From contig NW_020194555.1 of assembly GCF_002865645.1 (NCBI RefSeq), forward strand, positions 2,134,288 through 2,198,287: a stretch of DNA of 64,000 nt. The letters are read 5' to 3'. Positions 1-10,563 of the stretch are shown here, in pieces. Position numbers and translations under genes: made by a program. Numbering within the stretch: position 1 is the first letter of the stretch; each line of letters begins with the position of its first letter. The notes below the pieces were generated by a model, which saw only the letters and a list, made by a program, of their open reading frames with translations, made no database searches and was not told the DNA's origin. The stretch is from Hyaloscypha bicolor E. Its lineage: Eukaryota; Ascomycota; Leotiomycetes; Helotiales; Hyaloscyphaceae.

Positions 1-414
1 GGCGTTGAGCTCGTCAGTCCTCTTGATTTTGAGAAAGCTGCAAGGTTGTGGGAGAAATTAAAGCTTCCAGTGAGGCTAAGGCAATTCAAGAGCGGTGTCC
101 TGGTAGTTCAAGCCAGTGACCGAACCGATGAAAAGACTATCAGGGCTCTTCTCTCATGGTTGAGCGATCTACATGTTTTCCCTCCGGACAAAGATCTAGC
201 CTGGGATTGGCAAGTTTTCGGTAGAGGTGTGACCGCACAAGATACTGCCGAGCGATTTGGCTGGAGCCTCGGCGTTGCAGAAGAAGAGCTCGAGATGGCC
301 GAGGAAAGGGGCGCACTATGCATAGAAGAGGGTATCGAAGGCCGCAAGTTCTGGGAGAACTGGATTGACGAAAAGCACGCTCCTGAAGCAAGCAGGCTGT
401 ACAACGCTATATGA
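1..414 (+). CDS. VPS36: Vps36, ESCRT-II subunit (C-terminal fragment)
   Basis: The reading frame is open from base 1 and ends at TGA 412-414, leaving 137 C-terminal residues; the start lies outside the window. The fragment matches the winged-helix region at the end of Vps36. It contains LKLPVRLRQFKSGVLVVQ (about residues 17-34 of the fragment) and the closing EGIEGRKFWEN block, which correspond to the KLPLRLRVF.SGV and SVEGLRFYPN blocks of animal VPS36. Vps36 is the ESCRT-II subunit that binds ubiquitin and phosphoinositide on endosomes and acts in multivesicular-body sorting. No intron is seen in the visible part. The N-terminal GLUE domain cannot be checked here. The family call is secure; only the C terminus is observed. 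Confidence 0.85.
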   Translation, partial: GVELVSPLDFEKAARLWEKLKLPVRLRQFKSGVLVVQASDRTDEKTIRALLSWLSDLHVFPPDKDLAWDWQVFGRGVTAQDTAERFGWSLGVAEEELEMAEERGALCIEEGIEGRKFWENWIDEKHAPEASRLYNAI

Positions 415-862
415 GATCACGATTCATGCCGCGTAGAGAGAAAGATACCAAGTGTTGAATCATTCAATTACTTTTTGCACTTGCACTCAGCCACCTGGGA
501 AGGACTTTCTTCTTTCAATAGAGTGACATTTAGGAATCACCACACCACCCTCTCGGGCGATTTCGAGATCTGTCTTACAGCTCGCCTAATCACGGCTCCC
601 CACGTATCTGTATGCACCAAGCCACCGAACGTTCTTGCACTTGAGCACGTGGGCAGTTTCCTAATACCGTATATGATCCCGCATTCTCCCCACGTTTCTG
701 CTCCTTCCTTCTTCCTTCCTCTCTCATTGTCCCGCCCCTACACAAAACACCCACCTTCTACAATCAATAATATTTGCTTAGAAGAGCGAGGTCAATCTGC
801 ATTCAAGAAATAGAAGACGAGAGCTCCCGGCTGGTCCGGCGACAAAAACCAGGAAAAAGGAC
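415..862. other. intergenic, VPS36 3' flank and promoter of the small Cys-rich gene
   Basis: No supportable gene. A 112-codon frame at 475-813 has no recognisable protein and biased composition. The stretch 690-760 is pyrimidine-rich, as in many fungal promoters and leaders, and lies just upstream of the ATG at 863. A CACGTG palindrome is at about 644-649; its use is unknown. Confidence 0.5.
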
Positions 863-1078
863 ATGTCTCTATTTGCTTACCCCAGCGCGTTCTGGATCTG
901 TTGTTGCAGGACGCCGAAGGAGAATGTTCTTTCTGTAAGTACCATTGGTTGAGAGGGGTTAAAATATTGGTTGGCTGACAAGGTACAGTGTGGTGGAATT
1001 AATGAGTTGAAGGAGGTTAAGTGTGCCGCTTGCGGGCACAGCAAATGCGAGACGTGCACGGAGTGGAAGAAGCAGTGA
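863..1078 (+). CDS. small Cys-rich zinc-ribbon-like protein, 53 aa
   Basis: Two exons, 863-934 and 989-1078, are joined by a phase-0 intron (GTAAGT donor at 935, ACAG acceptor ending 988). The product is only 53 residues. It opens with MSLFAYPSAFWICCCRTPKEN and continues with CGGINELKEVKCAACGHSKC.TC and then EWKKQ. The CxxCxxxKCxxC cluster plus the upstream CCC group suggests one or two zinc-binding knuckles. Very small fungal proteins with a WxCC start and a C..C.H..C..C core are common and uncharacterised. No signal peptide is convincing: the hydrophobic part is short and Cys-rich. The exact splice and clean frame argue for a real gene. No function is assigned. Confidence 0.6.
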
Positions 1079-2511
1079 GGTCGCTCTTTCGAAAGACTGG
1101 GTTGATTTTGTGGTGAAACTTGGGGTCAGGGAAGGGACTCATCAAATTGGAACTCATGGAGAAACTGAGGGATGGAGGGGAAGTAAAGCCTGGACTGGAA
1201 GCTATAGGTTTAGGAGTGGGTGGAGCTTGTTACTTGTACATTACAGCGGATATCCTTACTCAATACCTGTATTTATAGGCAGGTGGAAATCCTGGCTTAC
1301 TCGCAAACTGGTATCGAGGGGCAGATTGGCAATTGCGTTCTCAAGGTTTTCACTCGAAGGGTTTCTAATGGTGGGATTCCTCGTTCGTTGAGTTAGCAAG
1401 ATGTGGGAAAGGGAAATCGTAATATTGGGGAGAATGAGATCAATCAAGTTCTATTAAGTGTTGTGGAACTGGTGCATGGTCAGGTGCAAGTGTATTTTGA
1501 AGTCTAGCGGAATGAAAACAATCACTATGTATGATGTTGTGGAACTCGTGCTGGGTCAGGCAGATGTTTTTCTGGACTCTATTTGAGTCATCTGCCCCCA
1601 TTGTGAAACAATTCATTTAGTGTTCAGCCCCGAATTGGCAAAACCTTTGTTTTTGAACTCGATGTATAACTTGAGGATAAAGGAAGAGCTTTGCTGCGCC
1701 ACTGATCGAGTGACTCGCCTGCAAGGCCAATTGCGCTTCAAAAGACAACCGTCTGGACATTCAGTTACAAAATGGACGGTGTAGTCAGGCGAGCAGTAAG
1801 AATAGGAGAAAGTATACGAGTCCGGGTGTCATATCCACAGATTATGATTTACACTTGCGCGTTGCTCTGGCGATTAACTTTCATCCCCATAGAGAGCTGA
1901 GGGGCAGGTTATCTTTCTCATTGGAGGATTCTCGCTGAAATTAGTCATTACAGGGGCGAAGTAGTTTCTTCCTGCCCGAGTGAGAAGCAGCTGAGAAAGG
2001 GGCGTTTTTGGTGGATTATCTTATAGCGATCAAAACGAATGGCGAGTAGCAGAGACTATAAATGCAATTGCAAGATGAGCGTGATGTGAACGAAAAGTCA
2101 TGTGCTACGACATTTCCTGATCTTTATGAAAGGAAAACAGAATCTTGAACTTCAGATCGCAAACCACTAAGCTGTCTTAACTTCAAGGAATTATCTAGTA
2201 AAATGGTGGCAGTTGCTTTGCTACATTGAAGAAATATTCTTAAGAAGGCCTGAGACTAAGCGCACTTGTAATGGCCTCAAGAAAATATTTAGTGCACGAT
2301 CGAAACGCTCAACAAAGGCGAATTCGAAGAAACATGGTAAATAAGAGAGTCCTGCCGAGCGGTCTGAATTAAGCGCTTTGCGTTTGTAGGATGCTCTCGT
2401 GCCAAGTGGCTGTTGACTTTGATTGTTTCTGCAACCATTCAAGCCAAATGTCTGTCTGGGCTGTGTTTGCGGCATCATCTCCGGGAATTTCCCCACGTAT
2501 TTCCATTCTGA
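1079..2511. other. gene-poor intergenic stretch
   Basis: I see no conserved protein on either strand. Short frames at 1023-1391 (+) and 2221-2496 (-) have no family resemblance. One imperfect direct repeat lies at 1459-1581 and is listed separately. The stretch precedes a decayed gene, so it may itself be old decayed sequence. Confidence 0.5.
1459..1581 (+). repeat. imperfect two-copy direct repeat, about 46 bp, period about 77 bp
   Basis: Copy 1 (about 1459-1505) and copy 2 (about 1536-1581) share the opening tgttgtggaact, then gggtcagg/ggtcagg, then a tttt...agtct/gactct end. Both lie outside any gene. They could be remnants of a decayed element; no function is evident. Confidence 0.45.
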
Positions 2512-3368
2512 ATGGTTCCCCGCCTGCCCAACCTCAATCTTAATGCCATCATAAATCTCAAATGGGGAACATTTGCTTTAATGCCTGCCTCCAGGGCTAT
2601 CGCGGTTGCGACTTGTTATAATCCTTTAGGAAATGTGCAGTCCGGTTTGGTGCCATGCAATCCAACCGCAGTGGTTTTAATGTGTTGCCGGGCAGCAGAT
2701 TACTGCCTATCCAACAACGTCCGCTTCAACGGCTTCCGGAATAACTTGCTCTCGATTAAAGGCTGCACCGATCCGATATAGGGTCTTTCGTGCAGCAACA
2801 TTTGCCCTGGTAGGACTATTCCTCTTCAAAGAGTCCGAAATCCTTCCACAACCGGGGTTGACTGGTTCTAGTTGTGGGGTTTGCATAGGCCCTTTTTCCT
2901 TGTCCGAAGACTGAGCAGAACGGAGGCGCCATTTCCTATGTCTATGGGCTGGATGCTTCTGTTTGCAACAACACTGCGAGCTTGCTCTCAATTCCGATTG
3001 GGACAATCCTTTTACGGCCTGATCAAATTGCGGCACTCACTTCGAGTGTCAGCATGGTCACGGGCATATCGACATCACAATCTGTGACTACAAATCCACC
3101 TCTGAACTCTTCGAAACCTAACTCCCTAGCTTGAGGGCTTAGTCTGGGTATTGGAATACCTTTCGATTTGGCACTCATAGCAGCCCTCGTCTACTTCGCA
3201 CGGGAATTGAAGAAGTACAATAACAATCGAGCGAACATTGCCCAAGGTCACAAGATCACAACCCTTGCTTATTCAGAACTTGAAGGCGTCAGTGGCCGTG
3301 GTGGCAGGCCGGCGTTCAAAACGAAACTACCAGGAACTAGAGATTTGACGATGAGGGTCCAGATGTAA
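2512..3368 (+). pseudogene. decayed Cys-rich single-pass membrane protein gene
   Basis: Reading the + strand across frames gives pieces of a common fungal secreted/membrane family. There is a Cys-rich ectodomain (CYNP, PCNP, MCC, CLSNN, then GCTDPI at 2590-2780; SCSNICPG just after; NGGAISYVYGLD at about 2922-2957). A Thr/Ser linker follows, then a hydrophobic segment (GLSLGIGIPFDLALIAALVYF, about 3135-3197) and a basic ARELKKYNNN cytoplasmic start. It is broken by TAG at about 2779, a frameshift between there and about 2900, TGA near 2930 and TGA at about 3132, so no full-length protein can be made. In intact relatives the architecture is signal peptide, Cys-rich domain, Ser/Thr stalk and one TM helix. 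The family call is by pattern and no symbol is given. Confidence 0.6.
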
Positions 3369-4002
3369 ATATTTGGGCATTGGAACGGCGGCATGGTTAT
3401 GATTATATGAAGAATCATCGAGGTAAGAAGCTTGTTTTCCAAAAGACTGGGAATATTTCAAGCCATATCGAAATACCGAATTGCATGATGCAAGATGGTA
3501 ACGTTGCCACTATACAAAGCGGTCTCAAGCTCTTGAAGCGTAAAGCTCTGAACCTATCAGGGTGAAGTTTTGGGGCAAACTTTCGAATGAGCCGGAAAAG
3601 CCGTCGTCCACAATACCCTCTCGAGTCCATGGGAAAACACTACTCGAGCGGTACAAAACACACTCCTCTGACCAATTAGGATGGCTTCAATCCCAACAAG
3701 TGACAACTCATTCTGTAATCTCCCACAGATCGGAGACTTAAACACAACCTCATGGCATGTCTTGGCCTACCTTGTAGACTTTTTGTCCACCATCTTGATG
3801 TGCACAGAAATTCCCGAAAAGCACTTCTTTCCCGTTTCAGAGGCTTCCCCCGCCTTATGCATAGACTTCGGCACCCCAAAACCGTGCATACCCTGGGCAA
3901 AATGACGATGTGGCATTGGGCACGGATCACATATTTCCACTTACACGGAAATCTGTAACAATCATGCGTGCGGATCGCGGCGTTCCCGGTGGGGATAGTT
4001 GG

Positions 4003-4680
4003 CTACCGAAATCTTTCCATGCGACAACCCGAATTCGAGACCCTTGACACTTTGGAGGTGCCGATAAAGGAAGGGCCCAAGGAAGGGAATGCTTCTGGAA
4101 GAAGTCTATGCGATGGAAGCGGGAGAAGATTCTTTTGCCGTGTTGAGAGAGACAAAGAAGGTGTGAGAATAATTGGATTTGGGGTCGAAGTCAGGCCATT
4201 CCTTGATGTAGTTTCTTCTGGTCCTCGAGGAGTGAATTCCTTTGTCTGAATGACTGATCTAGCCTCATTTCGACGAAAATAATGGCATTCCTTTTGGATT
4301 CCTTCTGAGATGGCACCCCGCTTGTGCAATGATCGTGATGAAGAGCGAGGGGTGCCGTTTTGTTTCACGGCTGGTCCCTGAGATGGCAATCGTTTATCGA
4401 TTGTCTCAGGTCCAAGAACGATACTAGAGGATCCTGGCAATACCAGAAGCCCAGGGACCCCTCTCCGGAGATGGGAAGCAGATCCTGTTAATAGCTCGTG
4501 AGCCTCTGATGCCTTGGCGCCGCGTAGGGGTGGGGGCAGAAACCGCCTCCTGGCCTCAGCGCGTCGTTTGGAAGAGGAGACGTAATTTGGCATCCATCTA
4601 TCTGCTTCAGCCCAGCAAACTCTGTTGCTCGTGCCGGATTGTGCTGCGGGAGAGGCTGTAGACTTTCTAGGACGGTCCAT
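4003..4680 (-). CDS. doubtful hypothetical protein, 225 aa
   Basis: A single open frame starts at ATG 4680 (MDRPRKSTASPAAQ) and is rich in Arg, Ser and Pro. I recognise no domain, signal peptide or membrane segment. A second frame (4488-4814) overlaps its 5' end, starting MLGWGASS with a Ser/Leu/Arg-rich, presequence-like composition; an intron could join them but no clear splice pair is visible. No nearby gene supports a role. The length alone is the evidence, so this may be non-coding. Confidence 0.2.
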   Translation of the reverse strand: MDRPRKSTASPAAQSGTSNRVCWAEADRWMPNYVSSSKRRAEARRRFLPPPLRGAKASEAHELLTGSASHLRRGVPGLLVLPGSSSIVLGPETIDKRLPSQGPAVKQNGTPRSSSRSLHKRGAISEGIQKECHYFRRNEARSVIQTKEFTPRGPEETTSRNGLTSTPNPIILTPSLSLSTRQKNLLPLPSHRLLPEAFPSLGPSFIGTSKVSRVSNSGCRMERFR

Positions 4681-5173
4681 CGAGTTCGAAAGTCATCTGG
4701 GTGAGGCAAGGTGGCGAGTGGCAACGGAGAGCTGATGGTACGAAGAAGTAATGACCTGACGAGTCGCGATATAGATTGATGTGCTGAGCATGAAGAGGCA
4801 CCCCAGCCTAGCAAGAAGCGACCACTCGAGAGGCTGACAGTGCCGCTGCTGGAGCTGAAGCGGTTGGGGGAGGCTCGTCTTTGGGCCTGATTGGGTGCGC
4901 CTGCGGACCTCAGCCCATAGAGATGGTTGAGGACCTGCAGAGCGCCAGCTGCAGGCGCATGCCGGAGGAGTGAGCGTTGCTGGGAGCTTGTGAATCCGCG
5001 AATCTGCGAATCTGTGAATTTGTGAATGTCATTGATAGATTGTGGTCACGCTCTGGATGGGGGATTCAGAGGGAGTGAAGACGGGAGTGAAAAGCCCTCG
5101 GGGCGGGTGATCTGCAGCGGCGACAAGTGGTAGGTGCCACTCACGGATCCTGCTCATGCGCTGAGGCATTTTG

Positions 5174-5268
5174 ATACAGTACAGTAGAGGCGGTTTGAAT
5201 GGAGGAGGAGGATCGTCGTCGCGTCGTAATACTGTACTGTGCTGTACTGTGCTGTAATGTGCTGTTCT
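5174..5268. repeat. CTGTACTGTG tandem cluster with inverted arm
   Basis: Bases about 5226-5268 hold three to four degenerate copies of a 10-base unit (ctgtactgtg, variants ctgtaatgtg and ctgttctgta). About 50 bases upstream, at about 5174-5185, lies tacagtacagta, the reverse complement of tactgtactgta inside the cluster. The two arms could fold into a hairpin. The cluster lies about 1.1 kb upstream of the BEM1 start codon. Confidence 0.7.
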
Positions 5269-5783
5269 GTAGGGCTCAACACGAGATCCTCGGGCCCTGT
5301 CCTTGGGCACGCAGCCTGTGCGTCTCCCACACACGTCGTGGGCATACAGTATATCTGAGAACCCGAGCATGACGGGATGTCACACAGGGACACCTCCCCG
5401 GCGTAGATGCGCATGCCCGCAGAGTCCTGAGACGCGAGCAACGTGGGCTCTAAAAATTGTCGAGCGGCCGAGCCAGGGTCGGGTTCAGGCGCGGGTGCAG
5501 GTGCAATGCAGGCGCAGGTGCAGGGCCAAGGTCAAGTTCAAGTTCAAGGCAAGGCAAGCAGCAAGCAGCAAGAGACCACTCAACTCAAGGCAAAGGCAAG
5601 ACGACGCAAGTCAAGGCAAGGCAAGGCCACTCAAGTCGCTCGGGTCGGCAGTCGCTGGGGTGCAGAAAAACGGACCTTTCAACCTCCTCTGCCAGGCCTC
5701 CTCCTCTCGTCGTCGTCCTCCTCTCCTCCACCAGTGCCTCCGACCCATCCAGCCAAGTCGCTGCACACGAAGTTACGAACGTA

Positions 5784-5785
<2 letters not shown>

Positions 5786-5827
<42 letters not shown>
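5786..5827. repeat. (CA)n microsatellite, about 20 copies
   Basis: An uninterrupted CA dinucleotide run of about 40 bases lies inside the BEM1 upstream region. It creates spurious His-Thr, Val-Cys and similar frames on both strands. It is likely to vary in length between strains. Confidence 0.95.
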
Positions 5828-5830
<3 letters not shown>

Positions 5831-6388
5831 CACACCACACTACACCGCACTCCCCCATCGAAGCAACGCTTGCTGCCTCTTGTTTTGCGCGACAGCCTCT
5901 TGACATTTGACGGACACACACAGCCGTTCGCATCCATCCCATCCCATCCCCATCCTCCAAGCCCCCATCTCCGTCGCCCCATCCCTGCCCTTTGGCCCCC
6001 TGCGCTTCTTGAGCTGAGGGGTGTTCCAAACAGGAATAGCGCGCTTCGCCCTCTTTCTTCCAGAAATCCACCCTCCCAGGAAGCCTTCCTTCGCTCCACC
6101 AGGATACTGCGACTGCAAGGAACCTTGAAATTGATATTTCCGCTGCCGGAATCATCTCGCCTGTCGAGCCCCCCCATTCACGCGTTCTCTGCTGTCGGCT
6201 GCTGTACTGCTATCCTTTGTTGCTTTCACCGGAAGGAGTTGAGCGAATCGCGCAGAACAAACAATCAACGGGATCAGCGTGTGACTACCATCAATCCAGT
6301 CTGCTACACGGAAGACTCACTCGGAACAACTTTTGCTTTTTGCCTGGCTGGGAGGTGTGCGACGTAAAGCAGGGCAACCACACACACC

Positions 6389-8374
6389 ATGAAGGTCAGT
6401 CTCTTCGCCCGCTCCTCCCACAATCCTCGGCTGGCCAGGGCGGCTTCGTGCTAACAATGCAATTCTTGCAGGCCCTCAGGAGGAGCTTGAAAAATGACCG
6501 AGAGAAAGTCAACCACATATCAATAACACCAAAGTCCGCGGTCGCGATAGTGCCACCAAAGAAGGTATGTAGCCATCGTCCAGGACTCCCACATCCCCGA
6601 GGGGTGTGCTGACAGGTCGTGATCATTCAGGTAATCCGTGCGTTATATGACTACGAGGCGCAATCGAGCCAAGAATTATCTTTTCAAAAGGGCGACTTTT
6701 TCCATGTAATTGGCCGAGAGAATGACACAGATTGGTACGAAGCATGCAACCCAGCGCTCCCCGATGCTCGAGGACTGGTACCAGTGGCCTTCTTTCAAGC
6801 TTTGGGGAAGACCGAGCGGGATAGCGGACAGTCTGAGGAGTCACCACAAGCTGTAAGGGCTCCGGACCATGATTCTGGATACTCGGACACCTCCGGGACT
6901 TTGGTTGGGACAGGAACAAACACGGCGCGCTCATCCAAGACAATGGGCAAGGGATCGGGGGCAATGGTATATGGGATCGTGATGTACGACTTTGCTGCGG
7001 AGCGGCCGGACGAACTAGATGCGAAGGCTGGAGAGGCAATCATTGTGATTGCGCAATCGAATCCAGAGTGGTTTGTCGCGAAACCAATTGGCAGATTGGG
7101 CGGACCTGGATTGATTCCAGTATCCTTTATTGAGATAAGAGACATGACTTCTGGTCAAGCGGTCACGGATGCACAAGAGGCCGTCCAACGAGCAGGTGTG
7201 CCGAAGGTCGAGGAGTGGAAGAAAATGGCTGCGGACTACAAGAATAGTAGCATTACGCTGGGGAAGTTCGAGGCGGCAAATTCTCAGCAAGGATTGGAGC
7301 AGAGTATGGACCGAATGAGTTTGCAGCAGGGCGCCCGACAATCTCAGCAACCGAATGGCTATGTAAGTTTGCATGATCTCATGGTCCAGCAGTGGCTAAT
7401 TGATCCAGCAACAGATGAGACAATCGCAACAAGTCAGGCCCGGCCAACAAGTTCAGCAGAATCTCTACGCGGCAAAGTCAAACTCTCAGCTATATGCGCC
7501 CATTTCTGCCCGGATACCACGATACTGCTTTGCCGAGGACAAATATTGGTTTGTGATAGAGGCAGCGCTGGAAGATGGCCGGCATTGGGAGCTGTCCCGG
7601 TATTACGAAGATTTTTATGATTTCCAGATTCAGCTTTTGACTGAATTTCCTGCGGAAGCTGGTAACACGGGAACACAGAAAAGGACGCTGCCATACATGC
7701 CTGGACCCGTCAATTACGTTACTGATGCGATCACCGAAGGAAGACAACACAACCTGGATGCGTATGTCAAGAATCTTCTCACCCAGCCACCGTACATTTC
7801 CAGGTGTACTTTGGTAAAGCAGTTTTTTGCCCCTCGGGAAGGTGATTATGAGATGGAACCAAATGCTGTGAACGAGGAATATCGATTGTCAGGCGGATCA
7901 CAGCACTCGTCTACAGACTCTCCCACAAATGGAGCTTCACGGCAGTCTTCTCGTGGTAATTTGAATGGTGGAAACTATGCAGGCCTATCGGCTGCACCTG
8001 CCCGTAATGTCCCCCATCAAAGAGGTCAGCCGTCACTCTCAGCTAATGGCATTTAAGGAGTTACCCGCCAGACTTCATCACTTTCTCAACCCTCATCTAC
8101 TTCTCTCTCTCCAGGTCTAAACGGCCAGCAGCCAGCAGCAATGAAGGTTAAGATTTACTTCGGTGATGATCTTATAGCTATACGGGTCCCCACAAACGTT
8201 CAATTTGATCAACTTTATGAGAAGATTCGAGAACGGCTGAAGATCCCAGAGGGAGAAGAGATTGCGTTAAGATACAGAGATGAGAGCAGCTCAACCACCC
8301 CCAACCTGATAAGCGACAAAGACTTGGACACGGCCATCGAAAGAAACGATAAACTTATCATCTACGTCGATTAA
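6389..8374 (+). CDS. BEM1: Bem1/Scd2-type polarity scaffold (SH3-SH3-PX-PB1)
   Basis: Five exons: 6389-6394, 6472-6564, 6631-7362, 7409 (or 7415)-8024 and 8115-8374, giving about 566-568 residues. The first exon codes only MK, and the protein opens MKALRRSLK as in fungal Bem1 proteins. Domains in order: SH3-1 (about 34-92, ALYDYEAQSSQELSFQKGD...WYEA); SH3-2 (about 146-202, VMYDFAAERPDELDAKAGE...WFVAK); PX (about 311-425, with SRYYEDFYDFQ, RTLPYMPGP, LDAYVKNLL); C-terminal PB1 (VKIYFGDDLIAIRVP to the end), which in yeast binds Cdc24. Bem1 links Cdc42, its GEF Cdc24 and PAK kinases at growth sites. Splice joins restore frame each time: the last intron turns G plus GT into a Gly codon and joins HQRG to LNGQQ. 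The intron-3 acceptor is ambiguous by 6 bases. The upstream repeat-rich region may be a long 5' UTR. Confidence 0.93.
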
Positions 8375-9173
8375 ATTCATTGTGAGATCAGCTGTGGCCT
8401 ATGGCCTGCGGCTCACAACCACTGCTGGCAGCTTTACCACCGGTCGACGTCCGTTCGTGACGAGCTGGATTGGCGGGATACCACACTCGCTATATTCGAT
8501 GAAGCGAGACCGTTCAAACCGCATACCTTACTTACACTTCTTAATCTGCTTCGGATGTAAGACCTTTCACGTGGGGTTGGTAATAGCTACTCACGCAACC
8601 AAATCCACGCTCATTGAGCCTTCTCTTAGCAGATTCCTTTTTTCTTCGACAACAATTTTAGGGGAGGAGTGAGAGAATACAGGGGATATCCGCGGCGTTT
8701 CACGGTGTTTAGTGTGGGCACGTTTTCTCTTAGTCGAATGAATTGCATACTTCTGGACGATGGACATACCAAGGTTTCTCTTTTGTTAGGCTGCGAAGCA
8801 GGATGGAAACTATCATGAGCGCGTATTTGGACTACGTTGCGTTACCTGACGAGATATGAGCTACAGGACAGGTAATTCAAAAGCAACTATGAAAAATACC
8901 GCAGTTCCAATGACCTCGCCTTGGTGACAGAACATGCCCAGCTAATCTCGGCAGGGAGAAGTGTATCTCAGGGGTTCGCCACACCCCTGTCGCCTCGTTT
9001 TTGATGCCTTTTTCAGCCACGATTACTAACCTCGCCTACCCCGGCGGCTCCATCATGCCACATTCGCATAACCCAACATCATCCCCAACTACCCTCCCTC
9101 AATCCATCCCTCTATACCCCAATCCTCTCCCCTATCTTCGACCCCCCTCTGTGCCCCACATCCAAACATCGAA
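8375..9173. other. intergenic, BEM1 3' flank and promoter of the next gene
   Basis: I see no gene. Short + frames at 8382-8672 and 9001-9276 lack any family pattern. The final 120 bases before the ATG at 9174 are C-rich and pyrimidine-rich (ctccctcaatcc, ctcccc), typical of a fungal leader. Confidence 0.5.
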
Positions 9174-10217
9174 ATGCCGCCATTGCACTTGCGCCAAGAA
9201 TTCCCAACCCTCAAAGCCTTCAAGGAGGCGCTGCACGCCTGGGCCATCGAGGCCCATTTCGAGCCGCGGATCCTGAAGTCGGATACAGGAAGAGTGCGCG
9301 TGGGCTGCAAGAGAGATCCGAACTGCCCATTCGTTATACGCTGTAATTGGGAGAGGAAGAATGGGAGGGAACCGCTGGCACGGGTGACGGTGTTGAGGGA
9401 TAGGCATACGTGTTTGAACGGGCTGGAGTGGAGTGGCGGCGTGCCTGGTGGTGGTCCTGGAGGACCGCTTCCGATGAATGGTGTTGGTGCTCAAGGAGGC
9501 ATGCCGGGTGGCATGAATGGGATCCCTGGGAGTGGCGCGCCGCAGTTGGAGATAAGGCAAGATGAGGAGGGGAATATTGTTGGTGGTGTGAGGGTGCTGG
9601 GCCCGATTAGTGATGGAAGGGTCCCGAACCCAAATGAGATGGGGAATCAGGTTGTGCCTGTCTTGCCGAAGGTGCAGAGGAATAGTGCGTCGAGACTGCC
9701 GTTTCTGATGGAGATCCTGCCAAGGTTGATGAATATCTCGAAGGAGACGACGCCGGTGGAGATTAGGGAGTGTCTGTTGAGGGAATATGGTGCGGAGGTG
9801 CATCTACAACAGTGCAGGAGGGCGAAGACGGAGATCTTGAAGAAGAGGCAGCAGGAGAGCGGTGAAGGGTCACAAGAAGGGATGCAACAACAGCCTCAGG
9901 ATATGAGGCAGGGTCAGAGTCTGGATGGACTGGGGAGTGAGGCTGGTGGGGATGGGAACAGTCAGATGTTTGGGGATATGAATGCCAGTGCGATGAGTGT
10001 TAATGGGAACGGCAATCCGCAAGGGAGTCCGCAAGGCTTTCAGCTGCATACCGCGTCTGGGGTGGTTATTCCTCAAGTGCCTACGAGAAGGGAGGCTGCA
10101 CTGAATGCGGTGGGCGAACAGCCGGTGAGGTGTCCGTATTGCATTAATCATCGGTGGATGAGGAGCATCAAGGACGCGGTGGAGCATATGAGTATGCATG
10201 TTGTGGTATTAGAATAA
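9174..10217 (+). CDS. FAR1/MuDR-like DNA-binding-domain protein, 347 aa
   Basis: A single-exon frame. Residues about 7-85 read FPTLKAFKEALHAWAIE...VGCKRDPNCPFVIRCNW...RVTVLRDRHTC. This is the layout of the FAR1/MuDR N-terminal zinc-binding domain: Cys, Cys, Cys, then HxC after a beta-strand block, a WRKY-GCM1-type fold. In Mutator-type transposases this domain is followed by a MULE transposase core. Here it is followed by a Gly/Met/Asn/Gln-rich low-complexity middle, a short helical block (LPFLMEILPRLMNISKETTP) and a C-terminal CPYCINHRW...EHMSMH motif that looks like another Cys/His site. No transposase catalytic segment is present. Likely a host regulator with a domesticated DNA-binding domain; target genes unknown. 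Confidence 0.65.
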   Translation: MPPLHLRQEFPTLKAFKEALHAWAIEAHFEPRILKSDTGRVRVGCKRDPNCPFVIRCNWERKNGREPLARVTVLRDRHTCLNGLEWSGGVPGGGPGGPLPMNGVGAQGGMPGGMNGIPGSGAPQLEIRQDEEGNIVGGVRVLGPISDGRVPNPNEMGNQVVPVLPKVQRNSASRLPFLMEILPRLMNISKETTPVEIRECLLREYGAEVHLQQCRRAKTEILKKRQQESGEGSQEGMQQQPQDMRQGQSLDGLGSEAGGDGNSQMFGDMNASAMSVNGNGNPQGSPQGFQLHTASGVVIPQVPTRREAALNAVGEQPVRCPYCINHRWMRSIKDAVEHMSMHVVVLE

Positions 10218-10563
10218 TCTCGTCCAATATTGGTGAACTATTATCAGGCCGAGGAGATCAGCTCGCACTGGCTAGGATAGAGCCAAGTGGGCGAGTAAGG
10301 CAGGAAGCGGACTTCCTTCATCAGCCACGCTGAGAATGAACCAAGGTAAATTCCACAATCCACTTCACCAGAAGTATGCTAACATTTCCACAAGCCAAAT
10401 CATTCATCTTATCGGCTAGATTCCTCCACGCCCTGGAATTAGAGTTGCTTGGGACAGGGAACTTGCGATTATCATAGCTGTGTCCTTTGATCAATACTTA
10501 CAAATCCTAAGCCTTGCAGTCAATTGATGATGTTTCGACTTTGACGAAGAGAAGAATATTCCC

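Larger units (their letters stand above)
3369..6388. other. gene-poor region and long repeat-rich leader/promoter of BEM1
   Basis: No conserved gene is visible. The left half (3369-5000) holds only one doubtful minus-strand frame (4003-4680). The right half is full of simple sequence: a CTGTACTGTG cluster, Gln/Arg-like CAAG/GGCAA low complexity at about 5490-5640, a CA run and pyrimidine tracts up to 6200. Long overlapping frames here on both strands (for example 5303-6367) run through the CA run and are composition artefacts. The part next to BEM1 is probably its promoter and 5' UTR. Confidence 0.5.

Noticed and set aside
5303..6367. 354-codon + frame and several long overlapping frames upstream of BEM1
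   Set aside because: They run through the CA run and CAAG low-complexity tracts in three or more frames at once, have no family pattern, and sit in the probable BEM1 leader.
9132..10199. Long minus-strand frames opposite the FAR1-like gene
   Set aside because: His/Arg/Ile-rich shadows of the + strand gene, whose own zinc-domain pattern is clear.
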